64,000 nt of DNA from Castor canadensis (Eukaryota; Chordata; Mammalia; Rodentia; Castoridae). Shown here in pieces: positions 22,285 to 33,499 of this stretch (position 1 is the first letter of the stretch; every line of letters begins with the position of its first letter). Below the pieces are notes generated by a model. The model was not told the DNA's origin. It worked only from the letters and a program-made list of their open reading frames with translations, and made no database searches. The translations under genes and the position numbers were made by a program. Location: positions 155,821,973 to 155,885,972 of the forward strand of contig NC_133389.1 of assembly GCF_047511655.1 (NCBI RefSeq), in the 5' to 3' direction.

Positions 22285-22715
22285 CCGCCACTGAACTACA
22301 CCTTTAGCCCCCAGGGAAGTTTTAATATGCACTGGGGTATTAAATGAGACAGGCGAAAGATTCCTTGTTCTTTTGTTCCACATTTTGGAACATTCTAAAG
22401 GATGAATGAGTCTCTAACAAATTTAGGCATGAGGATAATAGGGTTGTTGAGAGACTTACAAAGTAAAGAGATTAGCGGGGCATCACAATCAGGTAAAATG
22501 TGCAAACCTTGCTTGAATCCTGCTTGCCTTTGAGACAATCAGTGAAATTTTAGGAAAAAGAATTTTTTTTTCGGGTGCTAGGAATCAAATTCAAGGGCCC
22601 TGACATGCTGTGCAAGCACTCTACCATTGAGCTATACCTCCAGTGCCTAGGGAAATTTTAACGTGCACTGGGGTAGTAAATGAGACAGGTAAAAGATTCC
22701 TTCTTTTGTCTTTTG
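22285..22715. repeat. Direct duplication, ~340-bp period
   Basis: About 90 bases at 22,285-22,375 ('gcactggggtattaaatgagacaggc...') recur at 22,627-22,715 with roughly 85-88% identity. The shared part begins within ID-SINE sequence, so a SINE plus flank was duplicated. Confidence 0.7.
22563..22648 (-). repeat. ID-type SINE
   Basis: T9, 'gggtgctaggaatcaaattc', 'tgctgtgcaagcactctaccattgagctata' (in part). Confidence 0.85.
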
Positions 22716-22739
22716 CTTTTTGCTTTTTTGGTTTTTTTC

Positions 22740-22848
22740 TTTTTTTGAGACACTGTCTTGTTATGCAGCCCTGGCTGGCCTTGAACTTGAAATTCTCCTT
22801 TAGCCTTCTGAGTGCTGAGATTCTAGGCATGTATATCCAGATCCCTGT
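22740..22848 (-). repeat. B1/7SL-type SINE
   Basis: 'ctttttttgagacactgtcttg', 'ccctggctggccttgaac', 'gagtgctgagattctaggc'. Confidence 0.88.
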
Positions 22849-23192
22849 TAATTGTGATAATGGATAGATGGTTATGTATTTTTAAAACTTCTTGCATACT
22901 GAAGTATTTTTGGTTTCAATCATATGATATCTAGGTTTTAAAAACATTCCAGTGTTCTAATGCTAAACAAAGACTAAACAAAAAATGGTATGGCCATCAG
23001 ACTAAAATCTTTCAGAGACATGCAGTGGGGGAGAAGAGAGAAAGTATTCTTTGGCTTAAGGAAAAAGTCTTTGATAGCATTTCCTCAATTTTATAAGGTC
23101 ATGTACAAATGAATTATTGAGGAAACCAGAACCAAGGATATGGGAGCAATCAGAAGAAATAGAATGGATAAGTGGACAGTGATCACTGTATT
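22849..23192. other. Unique AT-rich DNA
   Basis: No repeat or coding signature was recognised. Confidence 0.35.
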
Positions 23193-23280
23193 TATTTTTT
23201 TGGCAGTACTGGGTCTTGAACTCAGGGCCTCACTCTTGCTAGGCAAACGCTCTACCACTTGAACTACTCCACCAGCCCCA
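23193..23280 (-). repeat. tRNA-derived SINE
   Basis: 'ggcagtactgggtcttgaac' to 'gaactactccaccagcccc'. Confidence 0.9.
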
Positions 23281-23340
23281 GTGGGCACTTTTAAAAGCTG
23301 GAAAGATACTATCTAAGGTACTATTAGAAATAGTACTAGT

Positions 23341-23566
23341 GGGGCACTGGTGGCTCATCCCTGTAATCCTAGCAACCTAGGATTCTCTGCCTAGAGGCAG
23401 AGAACAGGAGGATCAAGGTTTGAAGCCAGCCCAGGGAAATAGTTCACAAGTCCCTATCTCAAAAACACCCATCATAAAAAAGGGCTGGTAATATGGTTCA
23501 TGAGGTAGAGCACCTGCATAGCAAGTGCAAGGTTTTGGTTTTAAACCCAAGTGCCACCAAAAAAAG
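23341..23566 (+). repeat. Composite 7SL+tRNA SINE with intact TSD
   Basis: Flanked by GAAATAGTACTAGT on both sides (about 23,327-23,340 and 23,567-23,580). The 7SL half carries an extra 'cctaggattctctgcctaga' short hairpin-like insertion. Confidence 0.93.
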
Positions 23567-23615
23567 AAATAGTACTAGTAAACTAGAGTGGCTTTAGAAA
23601 GCTTGACTTGCTGAC

Positions 23616-23826
23616 TTTTTTTTGTTTGTGGTGGGTCTGGGGTCTGAACTCAGTGCTTCATGTTTGCAAAGCAGGCACTCTATTACTTACGTAATACCTC
23701 CAGTCCATTTTTCTGTGGTTAGTGGTCTCGAGAACTATTTGCCCAGGCTGGCCTCAAACCATGATTCTCCTGATATCAGCTTCCCAAGTAGTTAAGATTA
23801 CAGGCATAAGCCATCGGCACCCAAGC
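23616..23826 (-). repeat. Composite 7SL+tRNA SINE
   Basis: tRNA half 'gtctggggtctgaactc', then 'ggtctcgagaactatttgccc' and terminal 'taagccatcggcacccaagct'. Confidence 0.9.
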
Positions 23827-24104
23827 TTTTTTTTTCTTTTTTAACAAAGAACGAAGAGATTCTACAGGGCGGGAAGGAAGACGCCTCTTCTTCTTTTTTT
23901 TTTTTTTAATTTTCAGAATCCATTCAGCAACCCTGTATTCTTTCTTTTCTTATATCAGAGAGACACATAGTATTCCAAAGTGCCTTTTTCCTCCCCTTGG
24001 CCTTACCTGGAGTGAGTAAATTCATAGCAGAGCCTCCCACCAAGGTATGAGGGTAGTGAGACTGAGAATAACCCTTGGTTGTTTTTATTTGTTTATTTGT
24101 TTTT

Positions 24105-24182
24105 AATGATACTGGGGTTTAAACTCAGGGTCTCACGCTTAGTAGGCAGGCGCTCTACCACTTGAGCCACATCCCCAACCCC
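24105..24182 (-). repeat. tRNA-derived SINE
   Basis: 'gatactggggtttaaactc' to 'cttgagccacatccccaacccc', preceded by a 'tttgtttattt' tail. Confidence 0.9.
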
Positions 24183-27110
24183 TAGGGATACTTTTTTAAT
24201 ATAATAACATATAAAAGATACCTAATGGATTCTGATGGTAGCTTTCAATTGCCAAGACATTGGTGATAGCACCTTCCCAATATGACCAAGGGAGAAATTA
24301 ATGCCACCTACTGTGCATTCTCCATCTCTGGGTCCCTCAGATCTCTGCGTCCCATGCACAGCCAAGTGCAGGTGATTGTCGACTTTTGCTTACTGACTCC
24401 AGGAATGGCCGTGCTTGTTCCTTGAGCACCTGCCTCTGTTCTCTCTCATCAGGACCCCTGGTGTATTTGCAGGGCTTTTTTTTTTTTTTTTTTTTTTAAC
24501 CTGTCGTACCACAGGAATAGAAGGTAAAAAGAGAACCTTTTTGGCAATGTCTTAATACCTAACCCTTCCTTCAAGTTTCCCTAGCAATAGGTGACACAGA
24601 ACAAGAAGGGCTGGTACTGTAACAATTGTAGAATGACACCCTTCAAACTTTTGGAAGTCTGTAGAGGACTTGGTGAACACGGTGAAGGAAAGCAAAAGTC
24701 CTTGGCCCAGCCCAGGACTGGGAACTCTGGAACTCCTTCCCCATCTTCAGGCAGGATCTGGAATTTGTTTCCTGCTTTAGCCTTGGTGTTCATTTGGGCA
24801 CTGCAGCTTCCTGTTTAGCAACTCTTCTGGTTCCTTCTGTGAGCCCCACTGTACAGGCATGTGATTAATTTGCCCATGGCCTAAAACCTACCTAATGCCC
24901 ATGACCCAAAGCCTACCTTAGGGTCAGGCTTTATCTTACGATCATTTTCCAGTAGACATAAAAACAGCTCTTTCTGGCTCACGGCAGAGCCCGTCTCTGA
25001 GGGCTGATTCTAAGGCAGACACAGTGGTATATTTCATGAGGCAGCAATTAGCCAGCTGCCCTGAGGGCTGATCCCATCTACTCTTCCAGCAGGTATGCAG
25101 CAGTAGTCCCTCCTTGCAGGCCTAAGTTTGGTTCATCCCAGGATTCAGACTTGCTTGGGCATGGTCTGTAAGGTGGATGTGTGTGGGAGGTTGGCCTTTT
25201 TTCACCAGGGGACTCATGGGAAAGAAATGATTTTAAGGGAAGAAAGAATTAAAGTTCACACATTTGGTTTAAAGGTGGTGAGTGGGCAAGAGAGGGCAAG
25301 ACTGAGTACTGCATGAAAGTGTGTGTTACTTAGCTTGCCCTCTCTTTTGCTCCCTGGCTGTCCTCCTGGATCCTGGGAGGAGGAGGACAAGTTGCAGTAA
25401 ACATCAAGTAAAATTGGAAAGAGTTCTTCCACTATTAACCTATATGAGACAAGAAAAGGACCAGAAGATCAACCTTTGATGTTCCATCTAAGAGCACCGT
25501 AACTCATTACCTCTGATTCCTGTTCCCAATGACTTCCCTCAGCCCCTTGGTTCTTCTCTTTTGCAGTGACCCAGATTTCGGACTCAGCCACTTTCCCAGG
25601 ATTGTCTTTTTCTGCTTTTCAAAGATGCCCAGAAATTGTATCCCATTATCAATATTGCTCATTCTCCTCTTGAGAGCCCTAGTGTCTCCTCCCAGAGTAA
25701 CCCATCACTCAAAAACCCTCTTGCTTCATTTCCCGAGAGCTTTCTCAGACATCAGGCCAAGGACAGAGGGTTTAATGCACCAGTGCCAACCATCCGCTGT
25801 GGGGTACAAATAGGTGCATGAAAACCTTAGCTTCCCAGCCTCCCAGTGGGATAGTTCTGTAGCATGTTCTGTCCCTGCTCCTCAGAGGGTCCCCCATAGG
25901 ACTGAGCCACTGTTGCTCACAGCAGTAATCCCTTTACCACCATCCTTCATGAACTTATCTGTCTTTCCTATCTCTCACTTTACCCACCCCCCTTGGTTCT
26001 GTTTCCTGGCAACGCCTCCTAAACTAACTGCCTACACTCAAGCCCCTGCTCTGGGGCTACTTTTTGGCACACCTAAACAAAGATACCTAGTTTCTGTTTT
26101 TCCTGTGTTGCTACCAGTTTCAATTATCTATACTCTTAGTTCATCAGCCATTTCATCTTACAGCTTCCATATATGATACCTCTGCAAAAACACTGAATCA
26201 TCTACTCTGTATTACACAGTTTAGCGACACAAAGCAGCTGTGTCTTTGAGATTATAGTATTTCAGTCGTCCCTTTCCTCTTTCTTCCACTAGTGAAAGAT
26301 GAAGTAGTGAGGAACTTTCTTGTTCTGTGGTGTGAATTGTGTATTACTATGACCCCTTGGAAGGCAGAAGTAAGTGTAATAAACTTGCTTTTTAGTGTTT
26401 TTGCTTCCATCCAAGGGGATATTTTCCTCTTTGGATGCTCTTGGAACAGGAAGTAGACACCTTGACTCATGGGGTAAAAGCAGAAAGGATACCAGATCTT
26501 GCATCATTGTGGCAGTTTCAGAGCCTCTAGTGCTAGGTATAGCTACAAGTGGAACTTTGCTTCAAGGTTACCAGCAATAAGCAGCCCCATTTGGGAGGAA
26601 TTTGAGGGAGTGCTGGATTTCCTCCAAGCGTGGATGGGAATGAAATCCAGGCCATCCTTTTAGGTGGCATCTATTTGATGATTTTCAACCTGCAGGCTTA
26701 TGTGGCCTGGACAGTGTGCATTACACTAAGATGGCCATGATTATTTCCTTTAATCTTCATGTGGCTTACGTCAACTAAGTGGAGGTATATTAATACATTT
26801 AAAGGTGAATCAGGCACGGAGGGTCATTTTCCCAGAAAGCAAAAGCATGTTGGCAGATACTGGGTGAGACTAGAGCTTCTGTTATATTTTAACTTGGGTA
26901 GACCTTTGTGAGAATAACAGAGATAAGAGCTTGACACCTTGAAGAAAGCCTACAATTGGGGATGACTCAAAGAGATGAATCTGCTAAAAGTCCTCTAGGG
27001 AGATTGATTATGTGACTCAATTCTCTGGAAAAATTAAGTTCATAGTCAGTGGACTCTCAGAACCTTAGGATTTAGTGAAGCTCAAAGTAATAATTACTGA
27101 ATATGGTCTT
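24183..27110. other. 2.9 kb of mainly unique non-coding DNA
   Basis: A T22 run lies at about 24,477. No interspersed repeat is recognised elsewhere. Several 60-120-codon frames (for example 25,814-26,176 on the plus strand) have no recognisable motif and look like chance ORFs. Confidence 0.4.
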
Positions 27111-27213
27111 CCTTTTTTTTTTTTTTAAACGGAACTGGGGATCAAACCCAGGGCCTTACACATGCAAGGCAAGTGCTAAGTGCTGTTACCACTATGCTAC
27201 ATTTCCAGTCCCT
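27111..27213 (-). repeat. ID-type SINE
   Basis: 'ggaactggggatcaaacccagggccttacacatgcaaggcaagtgc' (in part), with an internal duplication of 'aagtgct'. Confidence 0.88.
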
Positions 27214-27266
27214 TATTGAAAATGTTAACTTGGGTACATAAACTCCCGAAAACTGATTGCGAACTC

Positions 27267-27309
27267 TTTCCTTCCTTCCTTCCTTCCTTCCTTCCTTCCT
27301 TCCTTCCTT
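27267..27309. repeat. (CCTT)n microsatellite
   Basis: About ten CCTT units. They adjoin the next SINE and probably arose from its tail. Confidence 0.95.
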
Positions 27310-27312
27310 TCT

Positions 27313-27425
27313 TCTTTTTTTGAGATAAGGTCTCACTATGTAGCCCAGGCTGGCCTCAAACTCTCAATCCTTCTATCTCAGCCTACTGAGTGCTGGGATT
27401 GCAGGAGTGCACCAGCACACCCTGC
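27313..27425 (-). repeat. B1/7SL-type SINE
   Basis: 'tttttttgagataaggtctcactatgtagcccaggctggcctcaaac' (in part), close to the B1 consensus, ending 'ggagtgcaccagcacaccc'. Confidence 0.92.
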
Positions 27426-27704
27426 TGGAGTGTGAACTTTTTCTGGAGAAAAGATTTGTAGTTGTATCAGATTCTCATTAGTGTTTGTGACCTCCTCCAA
27501 AACATTAAAAAAACTATGGTGTACTTTAAGAAGAAAATGTCCTGGGTCATATAAAGCTATTGACACTGACCTCTGTGCTGTTATTATTCATGTGTGGCTT
27601 TTTAATTAAAGCAACAATGATAAGAAGAACCACAGCCACCACTACCTCCACAGTTAGCCTGAGGATCATGATTACCAAGATGACTTACATGCTTTTCTTG
27701 ACAT

Positions 27705-27880
27705 GTGGATAGCATGGGTTTTGTACCCAGTAGAATTAGAGTTCACATCTCAGTTGTGCTATTTAGTAATTACATGACTCTGACCTAGGAACTTCATCTC
27801 ATTTATAGCCTATTTTCTCTTCTCCAAAATGAGAATCTTACCTCACATGAGTATTAGAAAGAATGTATGTGACCTTGGAA
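27705..27880 (+). repeat. MIR
   Basis: 'agagttcacatctcagttgtgctatttag', 'catgactctgacctaggaacttcat' and 'ctccaaaatgagaatctta' follow the MIR core and 3' order (partial quotation). Old and diverged. Confidence 0.8.
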
Positions 27881-28864
27881 TTCCCTCTTTCCTCTCCTAG
27901 TCCTCTGTGTTAGGACTGAAAGAGGTTACTATGTTGATTGAGGTTCATTTATAGAGAAGTAAATTTACTCAAACTGGTTTAAGTAGAGAAGTAGTCACAA
28001 TTTACTGCGCTGAAGAAACAGATTCTAAGCAGAGTATTCTGAAATGAATCTCAGAGCTCCATTATGGGGTCAGAGCACCAAGGAAGCTGCTGCCTGTTCT
28101 ATTTTCAGGAAGCCATTTGCTGCATTGGGAGGCTGCCACCACAGTTGTTGACCATGGTCATCCCACCACTGATTCTGTCAGAGAGCCATCAAGAGAAGCT
28201 TGCCTCCATCACCAGCTTCAGGACCAATGTGCAGCTGCCACTGCCTGCCCTGCTTCTTGGCAGCAGAGCAAGTGTCCCAGTGCTAATGCCTCTACAGGGA
28301 AAACATGTTCTGCTGGGGCCATTTTTAAAGCAGAACATAAAGTTAAAAACAAGCAGGGCTCCTGGTACCTCATTGTATTTGAAGAGCCTAAATCATATCC
28401 AGAGCCCTAATTATAAGAAGATCTGGAAAATGTAGGACTTTTTTCTTTAATCCTTTATTTCCTTCCACAAAGAAGGGCACATTAAAAAGAGATTAGTTAG
28501 CGTACTGAGTGTGCATCTGTCATATGCACGCTAGTACCTTCTGTCAAAGTGTTGGTATTATTTTATTATTTTTAAATTATAAACTAATATATGAATTTAC
28601 TCTCTACAGAAGATAAGAACAAAACAGAAGTTCGTAGAGTAAAAAGGGAATGCTCACCCCCTAGCCCACTCAGTTCCCACATTGTTCCCCAGAGTAAATC
28701 ACTGACAGGAATTTACTGGCTGTTTGTTTAGTTTTGTGTTTGTGAATGTTTATGAATCTATATATACATACATATCTAAGAATTTTAAAAAACATAAATA
28801 TAACAAGAACAGTCCATAACTTTGCTTGGAAATATTTCCATATGGAGAACAGAAAGATCTAACA
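27881..28864. other. Old unclassified repeat or unique DNA
   Basis: The part at 27,955-28,420 contains 'tactcaaactggtttaagtag', a wording typical of old LINE/LTR 3' ends, and holds overlapping chance frames. The part at 28,480-28,860 is AT-rich and could be an old L1 3' UTR. Not classified. Confidence 0.35.
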
Positions 28865-29135
28865 GGGGTCAGGAAAGACCCCTGCTTTCTGTAAAGGGAC
28901 AGATAGCAAATATTTTAGGCTCTGCTGGTCATATAATAGTCTCTGGCACTTATTTTTCTGTTTTTTAACAACCATTTAGAAATGTGAAAACTGGGCAGGA
29001 GGTACAGCTCAAGTTGTAGCACGCCTGCTTTGCAAGCGTGAAATCTTGGGATCAGACCCCAATCCCACTGAAAAAAAATGTGAAAAACATTCTTAGTGTT
29101 GACCGATGGACCATAGTTTGTTGACTTCTGATCTA
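28865..29135 (+). mobile_element. MER5A-like (hAT-Charlie) DNA transposon remnant
   Basis: The left end has 'ctttctgtaaagggacagatagcaaatattttaggctctgc' (in part). The right end has 'gaccatagtttgttgacttctg', the expected inverted-terminal half. The element is non-autonomous and split by a SINE at 28,988-29,080. Confidence 0.82.
28988..29080 (+). repeat. tRNA-derived SINE inside MER5A-like element
   Basis: 'gtacagctcaagttgtagcacgcctgctttgcaagcg' (in part) with an A8 tail. The repeated 'aatgtgaaaa' on both sides (28,981 and about 29,079) is its target-site duplication. Confidence 0.88.
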
Positions 29136-29189
29136 ACCTTATTCTTTGTATTCTAACCTAATTCTTTTTATCTTTTATAATTTATTATT

Positions 29190-29265
29190 ACTTTGCAGTA
29201 CTGGGATTTGAACTCAGGGCCTCACACTTGCTACACAGCACTCTACCACTTAAACCACTCTTAGC
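29190..29265 (-). repeat. tRNA-derived SINE
   Basis: 'gcagtactgggatttgaactc' to 'accacttaaaccactctt'. Confidence 0.85.
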
Positions 29266-29289
29266 TATTATTGTTATTAGTATTATTAT

Positions 29290-29391
29290 TACTATTTTTG
29301 GTGGGACTGTGGTTTGAACTCAGGACTTCGCCCTTGCAAAGCAGGCATTCACAAAGAAGCCGCTCTACAGCTTGAGCCATATCTCCATTCC
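29290..29391 (-). repeat. tRNA-derived SINE
   Basis: 'ggtgggactgtggtttgaactc' to 'cttgagccatatctccattcc', with a small 'acaaagaagcc' insertion. Confidence 0.85.
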
Positions 29392-29394
29392 AAC

Positions 29395-29880
29395 CTCATC
29401 CTTTTGAAGGGCTGGGTAGCTTCTCATGGTATGGGTGTACCACAATTTTACATTACCATTTTCTTACTGTAAACATTTGGATTCTTTCTACTTTCTTATT
29501 TTTTGTAATTGCAATGTTTTTGGGAAAAAAAAACACTAGCATAAACTTCTCAGCATGTGAATGAAAATTTTGGTATATAGGTCTCAGAAATGGAATTTCC
29601 TTTTTTGGTTTGTTTACTTGTTTGAAGTTTTAGCAAGGATTTATTTTAGCATGCCAGGACAAAGAAAGAGAAGTGGGGAAAAAAGAAAAGGAGAAACATT
29701 TCCTACAAGAAATGGGAATAGACTCCTCAGAAATGAAATTTCTTGATCAGAAGGTACATTCAGACTAAAGTTTCATCTACACTGTCAACTTCCTTTCCAG
29801 GAAGGCTTTTCCAAATTAGACTGATACCAATGGTATATGAGAGCATCTGTTTTCTATCATCCTTGCAAGCCCTTAATACT
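29395..29880 (-). mobile_element. Old L1 ORF2 fragment
   Basis: 'ctcatggtatgggtgtaccacaattttac' and 'gtatatgagagcatctgttttct' (in part) are antisense L1 ORF2 landmarks. It is split by a 127-bp retroposed segment at 29,600-29,726. Confidence 0.65.
29600..29726 (-). mobile_element. Unidentified retroposed 3' end with TSD
   Basis: Flanked by TCAGAAATGGAATTTC (29,584-29,599) and TCAGAAATGAAATTTC (29,727-29,742). Read on the minus strand it ends in A6 with an AATAAA-type signal ('gctaaaataaatccttgc') about 45 bases before the tail. The source transcript was not recognised. Confidence 0.7.
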
Positions 29881-30082
29881 GTTATTATTACTGGATTGTA
29901 ATTAATTCCATGGTCAATAAATAACACAGAGAGTAAAATATTCTTTTTAGTAGTATATTTTATTTGACAGTTTCATTGAGGAAAAATTGATATATACAAA
30001 TTACACATACTTAATATGGATGATTTGATAAGTTTGTATATCATACACTCACAAACACAATCCTCATGCCCTTGTAGGTTTG

Positions 30083-30282
30083 TTTTTTTTTTTTTTTGTG
30101 GTACTGAGACTTGAACTCAGGGCTTTCATCTTGAGCCACTCCACCAGCCCTTTTTTGTGATGGTTTTTTCGAGATAGGGTCTCAAGAGCTGTTTGCCTGG
30201 ACTGGATTTGAACAGCCATCCTCCTGATCTCTGCCTCCTGAGTAGCTAGGATTACAGGCGTGAGCCACCGGCACCTGGCTTA
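30083..30282 (-). repeat. Composite 7SL+tRNA SINE
   Basis: T15, a shortened tRNA half, 'cttttttgtgatggttttttcgagatagg' bridge (in part) and a 7SL half ending 'gtgagccaccggcacctggct'. Confidence 0.93.
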
Positions 30283-31130
30283 GGTTTTTGTTTTTGTCAT
30301 GTGGTAAGAACACTGATGGTCTGCATCTTTTAAAGTGTGCAATACAGAGTTCTAACTACAGGCAGTGTAGAGCAGGTCTCTGGAACACATCCTTAACTGA
30401 AACTTTTCACTCCTTGGACAACAATCCTCCCATTTTTTTCTTCTTAGCTCCTGGCAATCACTATTCTGTTCTTTGCTTCTTTGAGTTTGATTCTTTCAGA
30501 CAGATACCTCATACAAGTAGAACAGGATTCATCCTTCTTCTGTGACTGGCATGTTACACTTAGTATGATGTCCTCACGATTCAGCCATGATGACACATAT
30601 AGCAGGATTTCCTTTTTTAAAATCTACTTTGAATGGATGATTTGTATATGGTGAGAGACAGGGGTCCAGTTTGCCATGTGCATTTCCAGGTTTCTTAGCA
30701 TGTCTATTGACATCCCAAGGAGAGGTCTTGGCACATTTGTTGAGAATCGTTTGGCTGCAAATATGTAGATGGGTTCTCTCCTCTGTTCCATTTGTCTGAT
30801 TTATGCCAAACTCATGTTGTTACTAAAGCTTTGTAGTATATTTTGAAGTCAGGTAGTATGGTACCTTCAGCTTTGTTCTTTTTGTTCAAAATTACTTTGG
30901 CTATTCAGAATCTTTTGTGGTTCTATATAAATTTTAGGATTTTTTGTTGTCTAGTTTTGTGAGTAATGTCATTGGAATTTTCTTTCTTTTTTTTTTTTGT
31001 GGCATTGGGGTTTGGACTCAGGGCCTTGCATTTGCTAGGCAGGCATTCTACCACTTGCCCTTGTCACTGGAATTTTGATAGAGATTGCATTGAATCTATA
31101 CATTACTGTGAGTAGTAAGGATTTCCTATT
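30283..31130 (-). mobile_element. Old L1 fragment(s)
   Basis: 'tccagtttgccatgtgcatttcc', 'ctttggctattcagaatctttt' and 'tgatagagattgcattgaatctata' are antisense L1 ORF2 landmarks. The part at 30,545-30,620 comes from nearer the 3' end, so the element is internally deleted. It is interrupted by SINE 30,980-31,065. Confidence 0.8.
30980..31065 (-). repeat. tRNA-derived SINE inside L1
   Basis: T12, 'ggcattggggtttggactc', 'ttctaccacttgccc'. The L1 motif 'gtcattggaatttt'/'gtcactggaatttt' on both sides is the duplicated target. Confidence 0.9.
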
Positions 31131-31134
31131 TTAT

Positions 31135-31218
31135 TTATTATTTTTTGTAATGCTGGAGATTGAACCCAGGGTTTTGCATATGCTAAGCAAGCAGTCTACC
31201 ACTGAGCCATCCCCGACC
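31135..31218 (-). repeat. ID-type SINE
   Basis: 'gtaatgctggagattgaaccc' to 'ctaccactgagccatcccc'. Confidence 0.88.
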
Positions 31219-31227
31219 CAGTCTTGG

Positions 31228-31317
31228 ATTTGTTCTTTTGGGTGGTTCTGGGGTTTGAACTCAGGGCTTCATGCTTGCTAGGAAGGTTCTTAACTACTTG
31301 AGCCATGCCTCCAGCCC
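31228..31317 (-). repeat. tRNA-derived SINE
   Basis: 'ggtggttctggggtttgaactc' to 'cttgagccatgcctccagccc'. Confidence 0.9.
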
Positions 31318-31379
31318 TTGGCTTTGCTTTTTTAACACTGAATAGTATTCCATTGTAGTATATACCACATTTTCTTTCT

Positions 31380-31593
31380 TTCTTTTTTTGTTGGAACTGT
31401 AGTTTGAACTCAGGGCTCCATGCTTGCAAAGGAGGCACTCCACGGCATGAGTCAAGCCTCCAGCCCATTTTGCTCTGGTTATTTTGGAGATAGGGTTTCT
31501 TGAAGTATTTGATCAAACTGGCCTTGATCCGTGATCCATCCATTCTCAGCCTCCTAAGTAGCTAGGATTACAGGTGTGAGCCATCAGGCCTAG
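31380..31593 (-). repeat. Composite SINE inside L1
   Basis: Target-site duplication CACATTTTCTTT at about 31,366 and 31,594. The tRNA half is followed by 'gtttcttgaagtatttgatc' and a 7SL half ending 'gtgagccatcaggcctagct'. Confidence 0.92.
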
Positions 31594-31879
31594 CTCACAT
31601 TTTCTTTATTCACTTATCCTTCAGTGAACATTAAAGTTGTTTTAATATCCATCTTGGCTATTGTGAATAATGCAATGAAAATGAGGGTACAAACATCTCT
31701 TTGAGATCCTGATTTTAATTCTTCAAATATCTACCCAGAAACTGGGTTGCTACTGCACATGGTGTCTCTACTTTTAATCTTTTGAGGAAATTTCGTACTG
31801 TTTTCCATAGCAGCTGCTCCATTTTGCATTCTCACCTACTATGTGCAGAGGTTCCAACTTCCCCATATTCTTGACAACA

Positions 31880-31970
31880 CTTTTTTTTTTGCCAATATTG
31901 GGGTTTGAATTTGGGGTGTCATGCTTGCTATGCAGGCGCTATACCACTTGAACCACTCCACAAACCCTTT
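31880..31970 (-). repeat. tRNA-derived SINE inside L1
   Basis: 'gccaatattggggtttgaat', 'gcaggcgctataccacttgaaccactcc' (in part). Confidence 0.88.
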
Positions 31971-32306
31971 TCTTTATTTTTTTGGTAATAATCGACCTGA
32001 TAGGTATGACATGATTACTCACGTGGTTTTTACTTGTATTTCCCTGATGATTAGTGATACTAGAATACTATTTCACATACCTGGTGACCATTTGCACATC
32101 CTTTTTGGAAAAATGTCTATTTGCCCTTTAAAAAAAATTTTTTTTTTTTTTTTTTTTTTTGCTGTTGAGTTATAGACATTCCCTACATTTTTTAGATTAT
32201 CCACTTAAACAGATAAGGCTTGAAAATATTTTCTCCCATTCCATCAATTGCCTTTTTGTTTCCTTTGTCATGCATGAGCTTTTCAGTTTGACGTAGTCCC
32301 ACTTCT

Positions 32307-32409
32307 TTTTTGTTGTTTTTGTTTTGGTGGTATTGGAGGTTGGAGGTTGAACTTGGGGCCTCATGATTGCTAGGCAAGCTCTCTAATACATGGCCACTCC
32401 GCCAGCCCT
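32307..32409 (-). repeat. tRNA-derived SINE inside L1
   Basis: 'ggtggtattggaggttggagg' with a local 'ttggagg' duplication, ending 'ggccactccgccagccc'. Confidence 0.86.
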
Positions 32410-32518
32410 ATTTTTGCTTTTGTTTTCTGTACTTTTGGTGTCAAATCTAAGAAATCATTGCCAAGATCAATGTCTCTTATGAATTCTCCTAGGAGTTTCA
32501 TAGTTTAAGGGTTTATTT

Positions 32519-32632
32519 GGTTTGTTTTTCAGATAGGGTCTCAATATATTGCTCAGGAAGGCCTTGAACTCATGATCCTCAGGCCTCAGCATCCTAAGTG
32601 CTGGCTTATAGGTATACACCACCATGCCAGGC
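32519..32632 (-). repeat. B1/7SL-type SINE
   Basis: 'cagatagggtctcaatatattgctc', 'ggccttgaactcatgatcctc', 'caccaccatgccaggc'. Confidence 0.88.
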
Positions 32633-33498
32633 GGCTAACTATAGGTCTTAGGAAAAAAAAAAATCGCTTCTTTCCTATATCTACCACCAAGCCCTAGCCA
32701 ACAAACGTGGGTGGTGCCAGGAATGTAATGCGAACTCACCTAAGTTGTTGATGTAACGTTAACTTTTTCTAAAATTAGTCTGAGAATGAACTTTCTCTTT
32801 CTAACTACTCTAAAAGATAGCATTCAGGAGTTAGCATAATTACCCAGAACAACAAGTGGAAAATAGATGGCTTTTCAGCTGTGGACATATACTAATCATC
32901 TTATGTCCTTCTTGTCATCCTTTTTACATGCTAAGCCTAGCAAAAAAGTTGGGGACAGATCACAAATCAGCAGGAACAGCAAAAATATGTTGGATATACT
33001 TTGCCATAATTTCATCCTGAAATAAGACAGAATGATGCAGGATGAAATTAGCGATGTTCAAAATGACTCCAGGCTATTTTGATTTTTAAGACATGGTAAT
33101 TTCATCATTATTATTGAAGGAAATGTATCTAAGTGTTGTACTTTTAAGCCCTAGAGTGGTCAGCAGCATGTTTTGGGGAAGATGTTATGGAATCATAGCA
33201 TATTATCATCATAAGATACCTGTAATCTCAGTTTACAAATAAGAAGTTGTGATATACTTATTGATCACATGCTGTAGGCTATATTTGCCAGTGAGACACC
33301 CCAATAAATCCTGAGTTAAAACTCTAAATGCTACTTAAGTTGTACCAACTATCAAGCAAGGAAAATTTTAGCTTACAACATCCATAGTCAACCAGTGGCA
33401 CAGTACAATAACTGAATGAGTTGAATGTAGTTCCTTTATAATACATGGTTTGCATGATTAGATGAGATAAATGCTGCCAATTGGACAGCCTCTCCTAG
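32633..33498. other. Unique non-coding DNA
   Basis: No repeat or coding signature was recognised. Confidence 0.4.
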
Positions 33499-33499
33499 C

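Larger units (their letters stand above)
31320..32515 (-). mobile_element. Old L1 ORF2 fragment, SINE-riddled
   Basis: 'gaatagtattccattgtagtatata', 'atcttggctattgtgaataatgc', 'tttgaggaaatttcgtactgttttcc' and 'tttctcccattccatcaattgcc' (in parts) appear in the order of antisense L1 ORF2. Interrupted at 31,380-31,593, 31,880-31,970 and 32,307-32,409, and by a T23 run at 32,138. Confidence 0.88.

Noticed and set aside
28064-28435. 123-codon plus-strand frame
   Set aside because: It overlaps another frame of similar length, has no domain or codon pattern, and lies in what looks like old repeat-derived sequence.
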